From Stereocaulon alpinum (Eukaryota; Ascomycota; Lecanoromycetes; Lecanorales; Stereocaulaceae): a stretch of DNA of 64,000 bases. The notes under the pieces were generated by a model. That model saw only the letters and a program-made list of their open reading frames with translations. It had not been told where the DNA came from and made no database searches. A program made the translations under genes and the position numbers. Below are positions 32,404 to 44,300 of the stretch, one piece after another; within the stretch, counting starts at the first letter, position 1; each line of letters opens with the position of its first letter. Location of the stretch: NCBI GenBank assembly GCA_018257865.1, contig JAEUBA010000009.1:310001-374000 (forward strand). Direction: 5' to 3'.

Positions 32404-34366
32404 TTTACGAAATGCTGAAAGCATAATATTGAGTTGGAATGGAGATGCAATTGGGTATGAGACGAAGGCAGGGGCTTTTGCAATGTTTACGAAGCAAGTA
32501 ATACCTGTGATACCACTCTGTTAAGGAGCAATATATTCATCGCATTCACGACTGCATATTTATGACCTAGCTATCCCCCATCTTCCTCTCTACCTTCCAT
32601 AAGAATCATAATTCTGTTTGTTTTGGCACCTCATCATCGCCACCATCCTACCTCCCTCATGCTCCCGCGACAGCACTCTCAATCTCACCCCATACCCCGT
32701 TCCTCCCTCCGTACCTCAATCGAAATTCACCCTTGGCACCCCATCCCCCACACAGCCTAGCACCGGCGAAATAGACGCTTCCAGTAAAGTCCCGCCATGT
32801 GATAACGCACGGTCTCTTTCTCCACACTTTGGCGTTCGAAGAAAGCGTGCCTTTGCCCCACATAAGCTACCGGAAAGTTCGTTGCGCGGGAACCATTTTG
32901 GCGTCGTGAGTGGTGGGCGAGACTAGGCAGGGGTAGAATAGGTGGCGGGGCTTGAATGGGCGCTTTGTGGTGATCATCGCGATTTGGTATGCAGTGCTAC
33001 GTAGGTGGTACTTAGGTAGTTCGACGTCGTGATGTTACTGTCGTATTGTTGTATTTAGACTCTGTGTCACATACGTACCTATGTACCCCGGACGAAGCCT
33101 AGCCTGTGGATCTGTCCCATGGATTCTGTATCGGCGAATTTTAGCCTGTAGCCATGCGGTCGGAGTCTTACCGGCATGGAGAATTTTTCTTAGCGTGTGA
33201 GCTTTGGGATGAAGGGCAGGGGCTGGGCGGAAGGGAGTGCGTATGGCTGGGAGTTGGGGGCGGCTGGTGGCGGGCTGGGATGGCTGGTACAGGGGTGGGG
33301 AGGTTTGGCCGATGGTAGCCGAGGGCGGGTTGGAGTTGCCTTTTTGGGGGATGTGGGATTTCTTCATATACGGAGAAGGATTCGTGCATTAAGTTTGCGA
33401 AATTATCGAGTTGTCATCTGTCTAGGTAGGCCGGCCTTCGAAGGCGTCTAGATGTGTGGCTAGGGGCAGAGAGTAATCCAGATCTCACTGCTTTTGGTCC
33501 GTCCCAAGATCGCTCGCGTTCCCAGAAGAGCCGCTGCCATAATTAATGGCCCACTGACGATCTGGGAGTCCTGACAATTTGGGGTCAATCCTACTGGTGC
33601 TGATGGGGGAGTGGGATTTTAGATGATTTTCTTGTGTCCAAAGCGATGTTAGAGAGATTACGAATACTGGCTATTGAAAATCCTTGGTTCGAATGCGGAT
33701 AATGCTACATCTGTTGACTTTTTGGTCGAATGCGGCACGCACTTACCAGCCAGGGTATTTGAACATGCTTCGATGTTCGAAGTTGTACGTGTCTTGATAC
33801 ACAGACGTTTTCATTGACTTGAGATAGTCTCCCTGGTATACCCTAGTATGAAGCGTTGGGGACCATTCTTCTGGCTTTCTGCATGTTCCATATGAGCATT
33901 AAAGGTACAGTATGGTCTCAGTTGGCTGATTATATGCACATGATCCTATAGCTATTGGAGCTGGTGATACGCTGAACGAATTTATCCATGAGTTCCTGTT
34001 GAGCATTTTCAATCCCAAGAAGGATGGCAGAAAGTACTGTCCTGCATGGATATGTACGAAGATTGAAACATGCTATAATATCCCTCTAGCATCTTGGAAC
34101 GAATCACACATTGCTCTTCGCACGGTACAGTCCATTCATGAATTCATAAGATTCAAGATGACCTGAGTCTAGCATGTGAAAATGTTGCCAAGCAACCACG
34201 AAATCGAACGAGCTCGTGATTAACTCATTTCATTATAAAAAGTCATTCACAGTTTCTTCATTGATTCACAGCATTCTAATCCCATCCTCTTGAAGCCAAC
34301 CAAGTGAGCTATTCAGTCCCTTGCTGCAGAACGGGGAGTCCAAACAGCGAAAGGAGTCTAACGAAC
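32404..34366. other. Gene-poor stretch
   Basis: About 2 kb without a supported gene. Open frames around 33035-33451 on both strands come from biased composition (Gly/Trp-rich on one strand, Pro/Ser-rich on the other). The right end should hold the promoter of the 2EXR gene. Confidence 0.4.
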
Positions 34367-35302
34367 ATGTGTTTCGACTGTGTGGCTCCGGGCTTTGCAC
34401 GGGGTTGCACCTGTTGTGCCTTACATATGGTCGATCCTTTCTGCGTTGGAGTATTCGATGTCAGGTGTGACTACTGTTATTACTACATGACACCTCCAGC
34501 ATTTCCAGAACCTCCAGAACCCGTCGAACCTCCAGAACCCATCGAGCCTCCAGAATCCGTCGAGATTCCCGACCACATGAACCCGACCGTCTACAACCCA
34601 ATTTCACGCTTCGGTCACGTAAAGCCTACCGAACTACTAGCTCTTCCCCGCGAGGTACGATTGTTAATCTATGCCCATCTACTACCTCCCACGGTGTATA
34701 GCAACAACGTAAAGGGACTTCGTTACAAGCATCTCGGAAGGCCTTACTACAATAGTGGGGAAACGCGCATTGTCCCTAGGTCTTTGAGCCTGTTACTTAC
34801 ATCTCGCCTCATCAATATCGAAGCCACCTACTTCCTATACCGCAACAGCGGCTGTACCTTCCGTCTCTACATCGGCGCCGTAGGCATAGCAGTGAAGTCC
34901 CCAGCGCCCCTTTCCACCCAAAGAACCATGTCTCTCGTCCAAAAACTGGAAATCGCTATCAACATAAAGGACTACGCCCATCTACCATCCAGCACAATTA
35001 CAAAATGGAGAACCCGGCTCGAAAATTTCAGCTCCGGGTCCAGGGAATGCTGTAGAATAAGATTAAGTGGAAAAGCTTTATTTTCCGACTTCCCAAAGGG
35101 CCTGATACCGTTGCTGAGACTCCTTAGCGGCTTTCGAATTGTCGAGATAGTGTTGGAGAATGAGAGAGAAGAATATGGTCTGGGCCAATTGAAGACTTTG
35201 GCGGGGAGGTTGAAGGGGGTAATGGGTTTTGGGAAACTGGAGGGGAAGTGGCCTGGAGCGAAGACAGTGGATCGATTGGTGTTTCGTCCGCCGCAAGCGT
35301 GA
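34367..35302 (+). CDS. 2EXR (F-box-like) domain protein
   Basis: A single-exon protein of 311 aa from the ATG at 34367; the frame extends upstream only through non-ATG codons. The N-terminus is Cys-rich (MCFDCVAPGFARGCTCC and CDYCYYY), followed by a short tandem repeat of the hexamer type EPPEPV/EPPEPI (34498-34570). The core LLALPREVRLLIYAHLLPP is the start of the 2EXR domain, an F-box-like fold expanded in Pezizomycotina, with the later LLLTSRLINIEATYFLYRN segment also typical. Known members have no assigned reaction; F-box-like roles are inferred. A broken relative lies about 2.2 kb downstream on the same strand. Confidence 0.78.
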   Translation: MCFDCVAPGFARGCTCCALHMVDPFCVGVFDVRCDYCYYYMTPPAFPEPPEPVEPPEPIEPPESVEIPDHMNPTVYNPISRFGHVKPTELLALPREVRLLIYAHLLPPTVYSNNVKGLRYKHLGRPYYNSGETRIVPRSLSLLLTSRLINIEATYFLYRNSGCTFRLYIGAVGIAVKSPAPLSTQRTMSLVQKLEIAINIKDYAHLPSSTITKWRTRLENFSSGSRECCRIRLSGKALFSDFPKGLIPLLRLLSGFRIVEIVLENEREEYGLGQLKTLAGRLKGVMGFGKLEGKWPGAKTVDRLVFRPPQA

Positions 35303-37480
35303 TGTGCTGGTGTTGGGACGGATTCCATGACTTGGTAGCCAGGCACTTCAAGTCCTCAAAAGACCACGAACCGTATATTCGGGAATCCTATTCGCCTGGC
35401 AAACAGCAAAGGTAATCAGTCAGGACAACTGAGTTGTCGACAAGCCTGGGACTTGGTATTCATAAACGGAAACGAATTGGTGCTTGCAGCACGCTGCTTC
35501 TTCTCCATCAGACTAAGCTTCGGGTCATAGTAATAAATTCCCTCGATATCTCCAATATGGGGCGCGTTCACGATGCAAGCTCGTTAGGATGTTTGACTAC
35601 CAAGAGGTAGTGCTCGCCCGCCGGGCAAAGATACGATCTGAGGAATCATGTTGGTGATTGGGTAGGTCATAAGGAAACGAGGGAAAAGGTTACTACCGCG
35701 GAACCCAGAGTGCCAACGTGTATGTTATGGTGTCAGAATATCTACATTTAGAAATGGAAGCTTTCAAATTTCCATTCATTTCTTGTACCATGCTTAAGCC
35801 TCATGCTAGAATATGCTGATCTGATAATTTAGAGTCATATTGTCTCGTCATGATTACAAGCACTCATATAACCCAGGGAGCAAAAAAATGTACATAACAG
35901 ATAAGAACGAGATGAATTCTCTACCCCATATACCTAAATCAACAGCCCTAACGCAGAAAAGCCTACCCCGTCAACCAAAGAGAGCCCAAAGGGATCCTAA
36001 TCCAAACTTCACCTCCCATCACCATCCACTCTCCCTCCCTTTCCCCCCTCCCGGCATGTCCAACACCTCCTCTCCTCAACCCGCTCCAACCCCTCAGTAA
36101 CCAACGCAGAAAACCCCAACCCACCCAAAAGCACCAGCACCAGCGAATCTCGTCCACAACCCATCCACGCTCTGCGCAACATCAGGCACAACCTCAATTC
36201 CCGCCCTTTTCGAACCCCCAAGACACGTCACCAGGTGCGAAGTGCCTCTGAAAAAATGAAGACAGTCCCAGTCGCCAATCACCTCAGGGAAGAATCCAAA
36301 TAACCGCTGTCTCGACCTACAGCTCTCAAGAACAACCCGCAAAAACCTCGCCAGCTAGAATCGCAACTAAAATCATGAAAATTACGCACGCCAGCGCTTC
36401 TTCGCTTTCGTAGTAAAGTAGTCGAATCCTTCTAGCCTGATGATTATTTCAGAGGTTCGGAACTAAAGCCGCCGATTCAGCTACGAAGTGGACTTGATAT
36501 GTCGTTGAATGATTAGAAGTATCTCGTTATACCAACACAGCCGATATAAAAGCGGAAAGTGTTTTCGCAATAGAGTGTGTATATTGCTTCTAGGCAGGCT
36601 CGAGGGCGTATTAGCAGGATGTCGAAGGTGCAAGGCATGATTAGCAGCTCGTCTATTTCTTTATAGATTTTTCAGAGCGCAAGTTTTGTAGTCTTGCGTT
36701 GTTGGAGTAGGCTTTATTGGAGAAGATGTGGGAGTAGATGATTTGGCGGGTCTCCTGGCTAGGGGGAGGGGCTTGTGATTTGGGGTTCGGAACCATGTTG
36801 ATGGGGATGGGACTAGGGGTGTCGATGGTGGGAGGTTAAGGGATAGATGTTTTCATTTAGTCTGCAGAAGCTGCAGGCAGATAACTCATTCATTCACAGG
36901 AGCTTATTAGAAGACCTCTTTCCTTCTTGCCTCCGTAGTAGATGCTATGAAGGGTTGTATTCCCACAACGTTGAATTGTGATTCGGTGTTCGATCATTTT
37001 CCCCCGTACATGACTCATTCACATGCTTGTCTCAGATACCATGTTCTTGGCATGAAAGTACCGTCATTGCTTCCACAAGTCCGCTTCCTCTCGAGGACCG
37101 CAGTAATTGCAACGAAGGCCCCTCACCCTTCACATAGAGTTGGAAACATCCGTATCAGTAGCGGATTTACAACTGTACTTATCCAATCTCAGGTGAAAGT
37201 CTAGCTTTCTAAGATCATCCCCTAATCTGATTGATTGAGTATAATGAAAAGTAGATGAGGGAAAGAGCCTATCAGCGCTCAACGTTGCCAAGAATACCAG
37301 AAATTGAGGGATTTCTCAAGGAAAACATGTGGAGCAAATTCATGAAGCGACTCAAGATCTGAGCGCACTCTCGCTGTACTTTTCTGACTCGACGTTTTAA
37401 GTCCTGAAACAGGAAGCAAGAATCACCCCTATACCTCATTACCATGGTGTACCAACCCCACTTTCTCAGATAACAAAAAT
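35303..37480. other. Gene-poor stretch with one weak minus-strand open frame
   Basis: A minus-strand frame at 36094-36342 (SRQRLFGFFPEVIGDWD) reads as protein for about 80 residues but lacks a clear start and family. It may be a relic. The rest holds no supported feature. Confidence 0.35.
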
Positions 37481-37484
37481 ATCT

Positions 37485-38337
37485 CGACTGTACTTCCAAC
37501 ACAAACCTGTTATCCCTCCCACGCAAGATCCGCTCGCTCATCTACGCCTATCTCTCCAATGGGAAAAGGTTCGGCAACAAGGGCCGTGACAAGTTCTTTT
37601 CAGAAATGTGGCACGCCCGAGATGAAAATGGAACGATAAACCGATTTCCGCAAGGTCTGAACATCCTCCTTGTTTGTCGACAAATCAAACTGAAGCGACA
37701 TATGACTTGCACCATGAGAGATCTTGCGTATTCTATCTCGAAGGCAATGCCGTTAAGATATTCAATGATTAACACACGCCCTTCCCATCGCATATGACAG
37801 TAAAGCGGGTCGTCCGTCTCTTGATCGACATTCGACTCGACGTATATGGAGCACTTCATCCTGCCCAGAAAGAGGCCTGGAGGCTGTATCTCGAAAAGTC
37901 CAGCTTAGAGGCACGAAGGTCCTGCTTGATACTCCTAATTGCGGTAAGGCCGGTCAAACTGCATCTTCTGGAGGGGTCTTGCTCGGCTGCTAAGGAGATT
38001 GCGAAGATGCAACCATGTAGAGATCATGACAATACCTGACATGAAGTCTTGCAGAGTTAGTTCAATTTATGGGTCCTTCGGTAGACAGCATGTATCGGTA
38101 CCCAAGGTTTGGGTAGACCTAATGAAGGGGCTTGTGGGAGTTTTGGAAGTTCCGGATTTTGGTAAAGCAAAGACTTGGGCGCCAATCGTTTTCGATCGAC
38201 TAAACCATGACGACTTCCATCTATTGGGAAAGGCTGAGATCGAAAGCATCGGTCCTCAGATTCATATCGGACTTGGCGCCATAATGCGCCCACTCCACGA
38301 TACAATGAAGCTCACTAGGGCGGAGATCGAATTCTAA
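37485..38337 (+). pseudogene. Broken 2EXR (F-box-like) domain gene
   Basis: The sequence begins with NLLSLPRKIRSLIYAYLSNG, the same 2EXR opening as in the intact gene at 34367, and continues through FSEMWHARDENGTINRFP to LLVCRQI. There the frame shifts by one base; the expected continuation (EATYDLHHERSCVFYLEGN) is in another frame and reaches an in-frame TAA. Coding resumes as VKRVVRLLIDIRLDVYGALH through EKSSLEARRSCLIL, and a last open piece runs to the stop at 38337 (WVDLMKGLVGVLEVPDFG). No single frame or splice chain connects all parts, so it is called a pseudogene. Confidence 0.65.
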
Positions 38338-38732
38338 GCGGGTGTTGGGCCATTCCGCGCTTCATTGGTCTATGGCTATCAGCTTTCTCGCCTACATGTA
38401 TCGACTTGTAAACGAGTTATTAGAGCGGACTCTGAACCATGACATCGAACCTAATACAATTAAGTATTAAACTGCAAACATGTGTGCTTAGTGATCAAGT
38501 TGTGAGCATAGGTCAGGCATATTTAGCTTGGGGTGATCATCAAATATCAAAGCTGAGATTGGACCTTATGTAAGATGTCTGGCCGCTGTCCGCCCCTAAA
38601 GGCCCCAAAAGACTCGGGGCTAGGGTTGCGAACCGCCTGCCGCAATTAGGGCAGGTTTAGCGGCAAAAGGTGACTTTGGAAAGGTAATTATCCCGAGATG
38701 GCTTACTAGGTAAGGTAGTCTTTGACCAAACG
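38338..38732. other. Intergenic with partial copy of the tRNA-like repeat
   Basis: This is the promoter side of the DUF2011-type gene. It contains a 37-bp match (38444-38480) to the 81-bp repeat found at 58.2 and 58.4 kb. Confidence 0.5.
38444..38480 (-). repeat. Partial third copy of the tRNA-like dispersed repeat
   Basis: Starting at atcgaacctaatacaatt, this matches the 58-kb units over 36-37 positions with a small difference in the middle, then ends at gcaaaca. Read on the minus strand it finishes in GGTTCGAT, a tRNA box B. Sequence beyond GGTTCGAT differs from the 58-kb copies. Confidence 0.7.
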
Positions 38733-39620
38733 ATGATTGATCTCCTGGAGGCCAGACCGTAAGTCCTTTGCTTCAAAGATGGGGGTCGTTACTGACTGCG
38801 TTATCTGTGCCGCAGAGTCGCCCGTGTGGACCTGGAGTCCCAGACTCCCCCACACGATGATGGGGACCCTGACCCGACCCTCGAAGCTCAATTCAGAGAT
38901 CAAGTCGAGCGCTCATACTTCCCTGACAGCTTTGCAACCGACACAGATGATCAGGACATCTTAAGAGGCTGGGATGCTGCTGCACTCGGGCAACCTCTTC
39001 AAAAAGATGACGAGGCCTACACGTTCCGTCTTTTCGCCAGACGGAAACCGTCTGGGCCGTCGGATGAGGAAGATCGAGGACTTCAGAAGATCGTCTTGGG
39101 ATCGCCTTCTCCAGCGAGTGGTGAGCCTGGTTTTGTCAATCCAGAGAGAGCATTGGCATACTATTTCACTGGAACGACGAGTGCAGGGCAGGCAGAACAA
39201 TACAGGCAGGCTGCTGTGTCCGGCGAGCAGCTCCTTCAGGGGCTGAAGACTCGATGGGTATGTCAATGTTCCTGTAACTTGAACGTTTAGCTGACAGCCT
39301 CAAAGCCAGGATTCGAGCTACCGTGGCGAGTCACCAGCCTCGAGTCGACGAGAAGTATCACTACACCTTGCTCTGAGGTTTTATCAACAGGCATCACAGC
39401 TAAGAGAAAGCGAAGCGGAAAGAAAAGGCGTATCTCCATAAGAATAAAAGCCACACTAAGATCTGCTATGGAGTCGGCAGCTCGGCAAAGTCAAGCAGAG
39501 AAGGAGGTTGCTTTCAGGGACAAACGGACAAGGAAAAACCGGGAAAAGAAAGTCAAAAGGAGACAGAAAGACAAGTTGAAGAAGTCACAAGGTGTTCAAG
39601 AGGCTCAAAGTTCTGCGTGA
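38733..39620 (+). CDS. DUF2011-type conserved fungal protein
   Basis: Three exons (introns 38759-38815, 57 nt, and 39258-39305, 48 nt) give 260 aa, starting MIDLLEARPVARVDLESQ. The N-terminal half is acidic (DPTLEAQFRDQVERSYF), followed by the conserved segment DEAYTFRLFARRKPSG and, after the second intron, RW|PGFELPWRV. The C-terminal 90 residues are very basic and helical (KRKRSGKKRRISIRIKA, then KRTRKNREKKVKRRQKDKLK), suggesting nucleolar or nuclear localisation. This layout fits the DUF2011 family, which has no established function; the basic tail hints at RNA or ribosome biogenesis, as inference. The last acceptor was chosen to restore the PGFELPWRV motif; an upstream TTTAG acceptor would also keep the frame. 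Confidence 0.7.
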
Positions 39621-39892
39621 AGATGGCCGGTCCTGCTTCTTTTAGCCCACATATGGACCTGAAAACCTAGAAATTTGGTTGCCACTATAAAATGTAGGCT
39701 TGGGGCCAGGTACGGCCGCTGACCGCACCTACCCTCGACAGAAACCCTCAAGTTCTGAAAATGAAAGCCAGCCAGGTTGGGAAGCTACGGTCGCGAGCGA
39801 GCATGAAAGCTTGCACCAATTGACCAACCCTGCTCTCCTACAACATCCGACAATATATCAAGACCATAGCATATCTACATCACGCATTAACC

Positions 39893-41082
39893 ATGGCTAT
39901 TTGCTACTTAGAGAACGGAGATGGGAGCACTACATTGACATCTTGTAATGCTACAAAGGCTGTCAGCCTATGCTGTCCCACCAATGATAACTGTGTGACA
40001 AGTAAGTCATCCATGCTACCTCATCGTTGCTCGAGCTTGCCAGAGTTGAGTTGCAGAACGCACTCACACGCTCTCGAACCTTTCAGTCTCCGCTTCAAGA
40101 AGTTGAGCGCTCGTACAACCAAGAGACTTGCTGATCCTGGTATTATTTAGATAGCCTGTGTGCCATGACCTCCGCCAAAGTGGTCATTGCTTCTAGTACG
40201 CCCACTCCCAATATGCCTTCAAGCTCGCGAACGATGTCAATATCTCTGGCGAATTCCTCTACACCATCTACAGCTTTACTGGCCTCGTTGCTCACTTCGA
40301 CTACATCTGGGCTGCCTACGACGACCGCAGCGCCCCTCCAGTCCACTTTGGCCGATGCTATGCCTGCGAAGAACGGAAACTGGGGCCACCAAAATCGTAT
40401 AGCACTTGGCCTCGGCCTCGGTGTGGGGTTACCAGTCTTACTAGCAATATGTTGTTGTTTGCTTTGGGTCCGACGACAAAGAGCCCGTCATGGTAGCGGA
40501 CTTCATACGCACGCAGTCTACAATTGGTTTCATCATTGCAACCAAGCCAGGCGCCGTTCCCATCTACCACAGCAGCGATCTGGGAGTAGTAACCAACCAG
40601 AGAGTACATTGGCGTATGCGAACCATGCCAACTCGTCAGCACTTCACATTAATTCCACAGAACTATAAGACATGCCTCATGGTGGGCCGTCCGCTCCCAA
40701 CAATGGGTACCATCGAGCTTCAAGGGAACCCCAAACGCAGACACTGGAGGTTGAAACAGACATAGAAGCCCCTATGTCAATTGGAGAAGCACCTAGTAGT
40801 CTGTTTAGCGGAACCGTGTTTGAGCATAAGGATTTCCCGCTTGGGGGAGTAGAACCCTGGGCTCCGGCCCCGACTGTTGTGGACCCTGCAGACCATGCCA
40901 ATGTGGCGAGACTGTCTTGGGCCCGGACCCCTCGAGAAGGGGTTGAGGCCGAGGCTGGAACAGAGGCGGCGGGCTCGGGACCCCAGGACGGTGGATCGGA
41001 CGGGGTGGAAGTCCACGATGGACAAGAAGAAGGCGGGCCGAATCCCAATGAAGTGAACGATGGTCGGGCTAGTGGGTTGTGA
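39893..41082 (+). CDS. Single-pass membrane protein with Cys-rich ectodomain, possibly interrupted
   Basis: Function unknown; resembles fungal wall-sensor-like or SKG6/Mid2-like one-pass proteins. Exon 1 (39893-40001) encodes a Cys-rich start (ICYLENGDGSTTLTSC, SLCCPTNDNCVT). A donor GTAAGT follows at 40002. The next piece (about 40090-40165) reads RSYNQETC, then TGA, then SWYYLDSLC in one frame, so the conserved Cys pattern is broken by a stop. From 40165 come a Ser/Thr-rich stalk, a membrane span (LGLGLGVGLPVLLAICCCLL) with a basic stop-transfer (WVRRQR), and a cytoplasmic tail. A likely intron (about 40600-40667, GTACAT...ATAAG) removes an in-frame TAA and joins to the acidic C-terminus ending at 41082. 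Lacking a signal peptide at the first ATG, the model is incomplete. Confidence 0.5.
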
Positions 41083-41391
41083 TGAGCGGTCGTTTAGCGG
41101 TTACGGTCCCTTCTGTTTTATTCGTTTTGTGGTACTTTCCCTTGCATATTTGTAACTTGGCAGCCAGGAGCTGCTCGTTTGTCTGTTAATTCGGGGAACA
41201 GCCCCAATAATAGCGAATAACGAGTCTATTTCCCTAAGCAGTAGTTCGATACAACGGACTCCACCCTAATTGATGCCTGCTAAGGTATGAAGCTCTATCT
41301 CACGCCGCATGCTATTTCCGACCCCACACAATGCTTTTAATCACGCAAGATTGCAATACCTGCCCCGTCCCTTCCTTTACGTATACCGAAA
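41083..41391. other. Short intergenic space, convergent 3' ends
   Basis: 309 bp between the stop of the membrane protein gene and the stop of the ABC transporter. No feature is seen. Confidence 0.4.
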
Positions 41392-44300
41392 TCACCCCTC
41401 CTTCGTCGGCGCCCTTGAGACATTCGTCTGCGTCCTACTAGCAGCATCAACGGGCGCATTCTCCTGCACCTTTTGCTTCCTAGGCACACGCGCCAACCAA
41501 TATAAGAATAGCGCCCCAAATACATTGAAGATGATAAACGCCCACATGATGCCGAAATTGCGCCATCGGTGAGAGTAGGAGCTGCTTAGTTCCGTGAGGT
41601 AGGTGTTCGTGTCTGAGGCTGAGCAGTATTCGCAGTTTGCGGTTGCAAGGGGATTGGTGAGGTAGCCGCCTGTGGCGGTGATGTAGTCGTTTAGGTATTG
41701 GCCGCAAGTCATGCCGGCGCGGGGGCTGAATTTTACGAGTTCGATGGAAGAGCAGACGATGGCGTTGTTGGCTAGGCCGACGGATAGCATGCCGTCTACG
41801 AGGTAGGTGAAGGGGGAGACGCGGTACATGAAGATCCAGAAGCCTGGGAGGAAGGTAGGGCTAGCGAGGACGCCGCAGAAGATGAGGGTGAGGGAGAAGA
41901 GGAGTTGGGCTATGTTGCCTGCTGTTTCGGCGGTTTCGATACCGGCGACTATCATGTCTGTGAAGGTTGAGGTGAAGAGGAGGAAGGAGAGGAGGAAGAG
42001 CCACATTAGGGCGCCGCGTTCGTGGAGTTGGTGGCTGGGGATTGCGTTGCGGTACATGCCGATTGGGTAGTAGAAGCAGAAGAAGAGGATGATGGACATT
42101 AGGGTGTTCCAGGGGAGTTCGACGATAATGTTGGAGAGCATGAAGACTTTCCAGGAGTAGGTTTTGGAGGGGCGTTCGCGGACTTCGTAGAGGGCGCGCT
42201 GGGTGACGAAGTGGGGCATTGTTTGTTGGACGATGTTGCCGAAGATGGTCATGAGCATGAAGATGGAGAAGAGCTGGTTTTGGAGACCTTGGAGACTGAT
42301 GGGGGAGTCCCAGAAGGAGAAGCCGATGAAGAGTGCTGAGCCGGAACATAGGAGGGTCTTGGAGTAGAGATAAGATGGTGTTCGCCAGTATTGTTCGAAG
42401 ACGCGCTTGGTTACGATCCACAGCTGAAGGGTGAAGGGTTCAGCAAATTCCCGTAATGCTGTAGGATCATTGTCGACAGGTCTGCCTTTAAGCTCCGACT
42501 TCATCTCTGCCAGCGTCTCTCTGACGGCCTGCTTTTCCTCCGACTCGCGCCATACTTGCGGCCAGTCTGTTGTATTCTGAGATCCTGGTGCGGCACCGAT
42601 GACATCCAACATCCACTCCGCCGGGTTCTCCTCGTCACCGCATGCCCTGGAACCGTTGCGCTCGAAGTAGCTTGTCAAAGTCTTAGAGCGGTCGCCAATG
42701 TCTCCAAAGTAGACTGTGCGGCCACCGCTGGCGAGGAAGAGCAAGTTGTCAAACTCCTGAAAGAGCACGGCAGAAGGTTGATGAATGGTGCAAAGGATGG
42801 CCTGACCATTGTTCGCCAGCTTGCGCAGTAGATTACAGATAGACCATGCCGTCTGGCTGTCGAGGCCAGATGTGGGTTCATCAAGGAAGAGTAGAAGTGC
42901 AGGTTTTGCAGCAAGCTCGACACCGATTGTCAAACGCTTGCGCTGTTCAACATTGAGGCCTTCACCGGGAACACCAACAATAGCATCAGCATAGCCTTCC
43001 ATCTCCAGTACCTTGATCACCTCGTCGACATACGCCAGCTTCTCCTCCTTAGGCGTCGTCTTGGGTTGTCGCAAAATGGCACTGAAATTTAGAGCTTCTC
43101 TGACGGTCGTAGTTGCAAGGTGGAGATCCTGTTGCTGCACATATCCGGTCTTTCGCTGGAATCCACTGTCACGTTGACGGCCATTGACTAACATTTGGCC
43201 GCTGACAACGCCCATGGTGACACGACTGGCCAGTACATCCAGCAGCGTGGTCTTGCCGGCTCCTGAAGCTCCCATCAAAGCTGTCAGGGTCCCCGGCTTC
43301 ACCCAACCATCCACGTCATCCAGTAGTCTCCTTGGCTCACTCTTGATCTTGATATCATAATTGACACCTTGCCAGTGGAAGATAGCTGTCTGCTTCTGGA
43401 TTGTCGGCGGTATCTCCGACGTTGTCTTTGCAGCCACGACGCCTTCAGCAGTGGGACGATCATCCGCGATATCCTCTTCATCGTCTTTATTGCCAAGCGC
43501 AGGAACCATGCCACGACGGAAAAGAAGGACCTCACCCTTGGACCGCTGAGCCGAAATGTACTCCGTTGCCACCAGGTAGACAGCGCAGGCGCCTACCATG
43601 ATTGCGATGATGATACCGAGATTCCTCCACAAGTGAGAGGCATGATATGAGAAGCTGGTCTCGAAATAGTCATCTCCGTTGACAAAGTTTTGTCCGGGCT
43701 TTGAGCCTACGGCGCTGCATACTTGCTCGTCAGGCGTAATGTTGTTGTAGGATTGACCGGAAGGTATGAATTTCGAGCATGGAAATTCACGGTTGTGAAA
43801 TTCGTTGATGATGAGTGCTTCAAAGGCGTAGGCGACTGGATCTAGGTAGTTGATCCAACGAAACCCTAACCACTTTGTTAACGAGAGAGCATAATGTTTT
43901 GAGGCTGCTACCCACATGGATGCATATCTCGTATGGGAACCGCGAAGCCAGTATAGATGATGAGAGCCAATATGAACACTGCAGCAGGTGCCATAGCTTG
44001 AGCAAGTGTGCGAGAGAGAGCACCAATTGTCCTGAACACCATAGACATAGTCAAGACGCAGGCAAATGAGAACAAGTAGAATGTAAAGAACGCCGCAGGT
44101 GTCCGTCGAAGATTAGTCATAAAGTATAGGGTGAGATTGAAGAAAACCGATGTGACCATTTTGTTAGGCAGATCACAAATCATGGACGCGATGGCCTCTG
44201 AGAAGGGATGGTAGAATGCGTATTTCGAGTGCTTTTCCACGATGCCGCGTTGTTGATACAACGTCAAGATCTGGTATCACACTATTAGCGTGTTTGTCGA

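Noticed and set aside
33035..33451. Overlapping frames on both strands, one ending in basic residues resembling a ribosomal protein tail
   Set aside because: Composition bias explains both frames; no ribosomal family motif could be confirmed.
36009..36342. Minus-strand frames suggesting an 80-110 residue protein
   Set aside because: Frame changes are needed and no start or homology is visible; kept only as a weak note in the intergenic entry.
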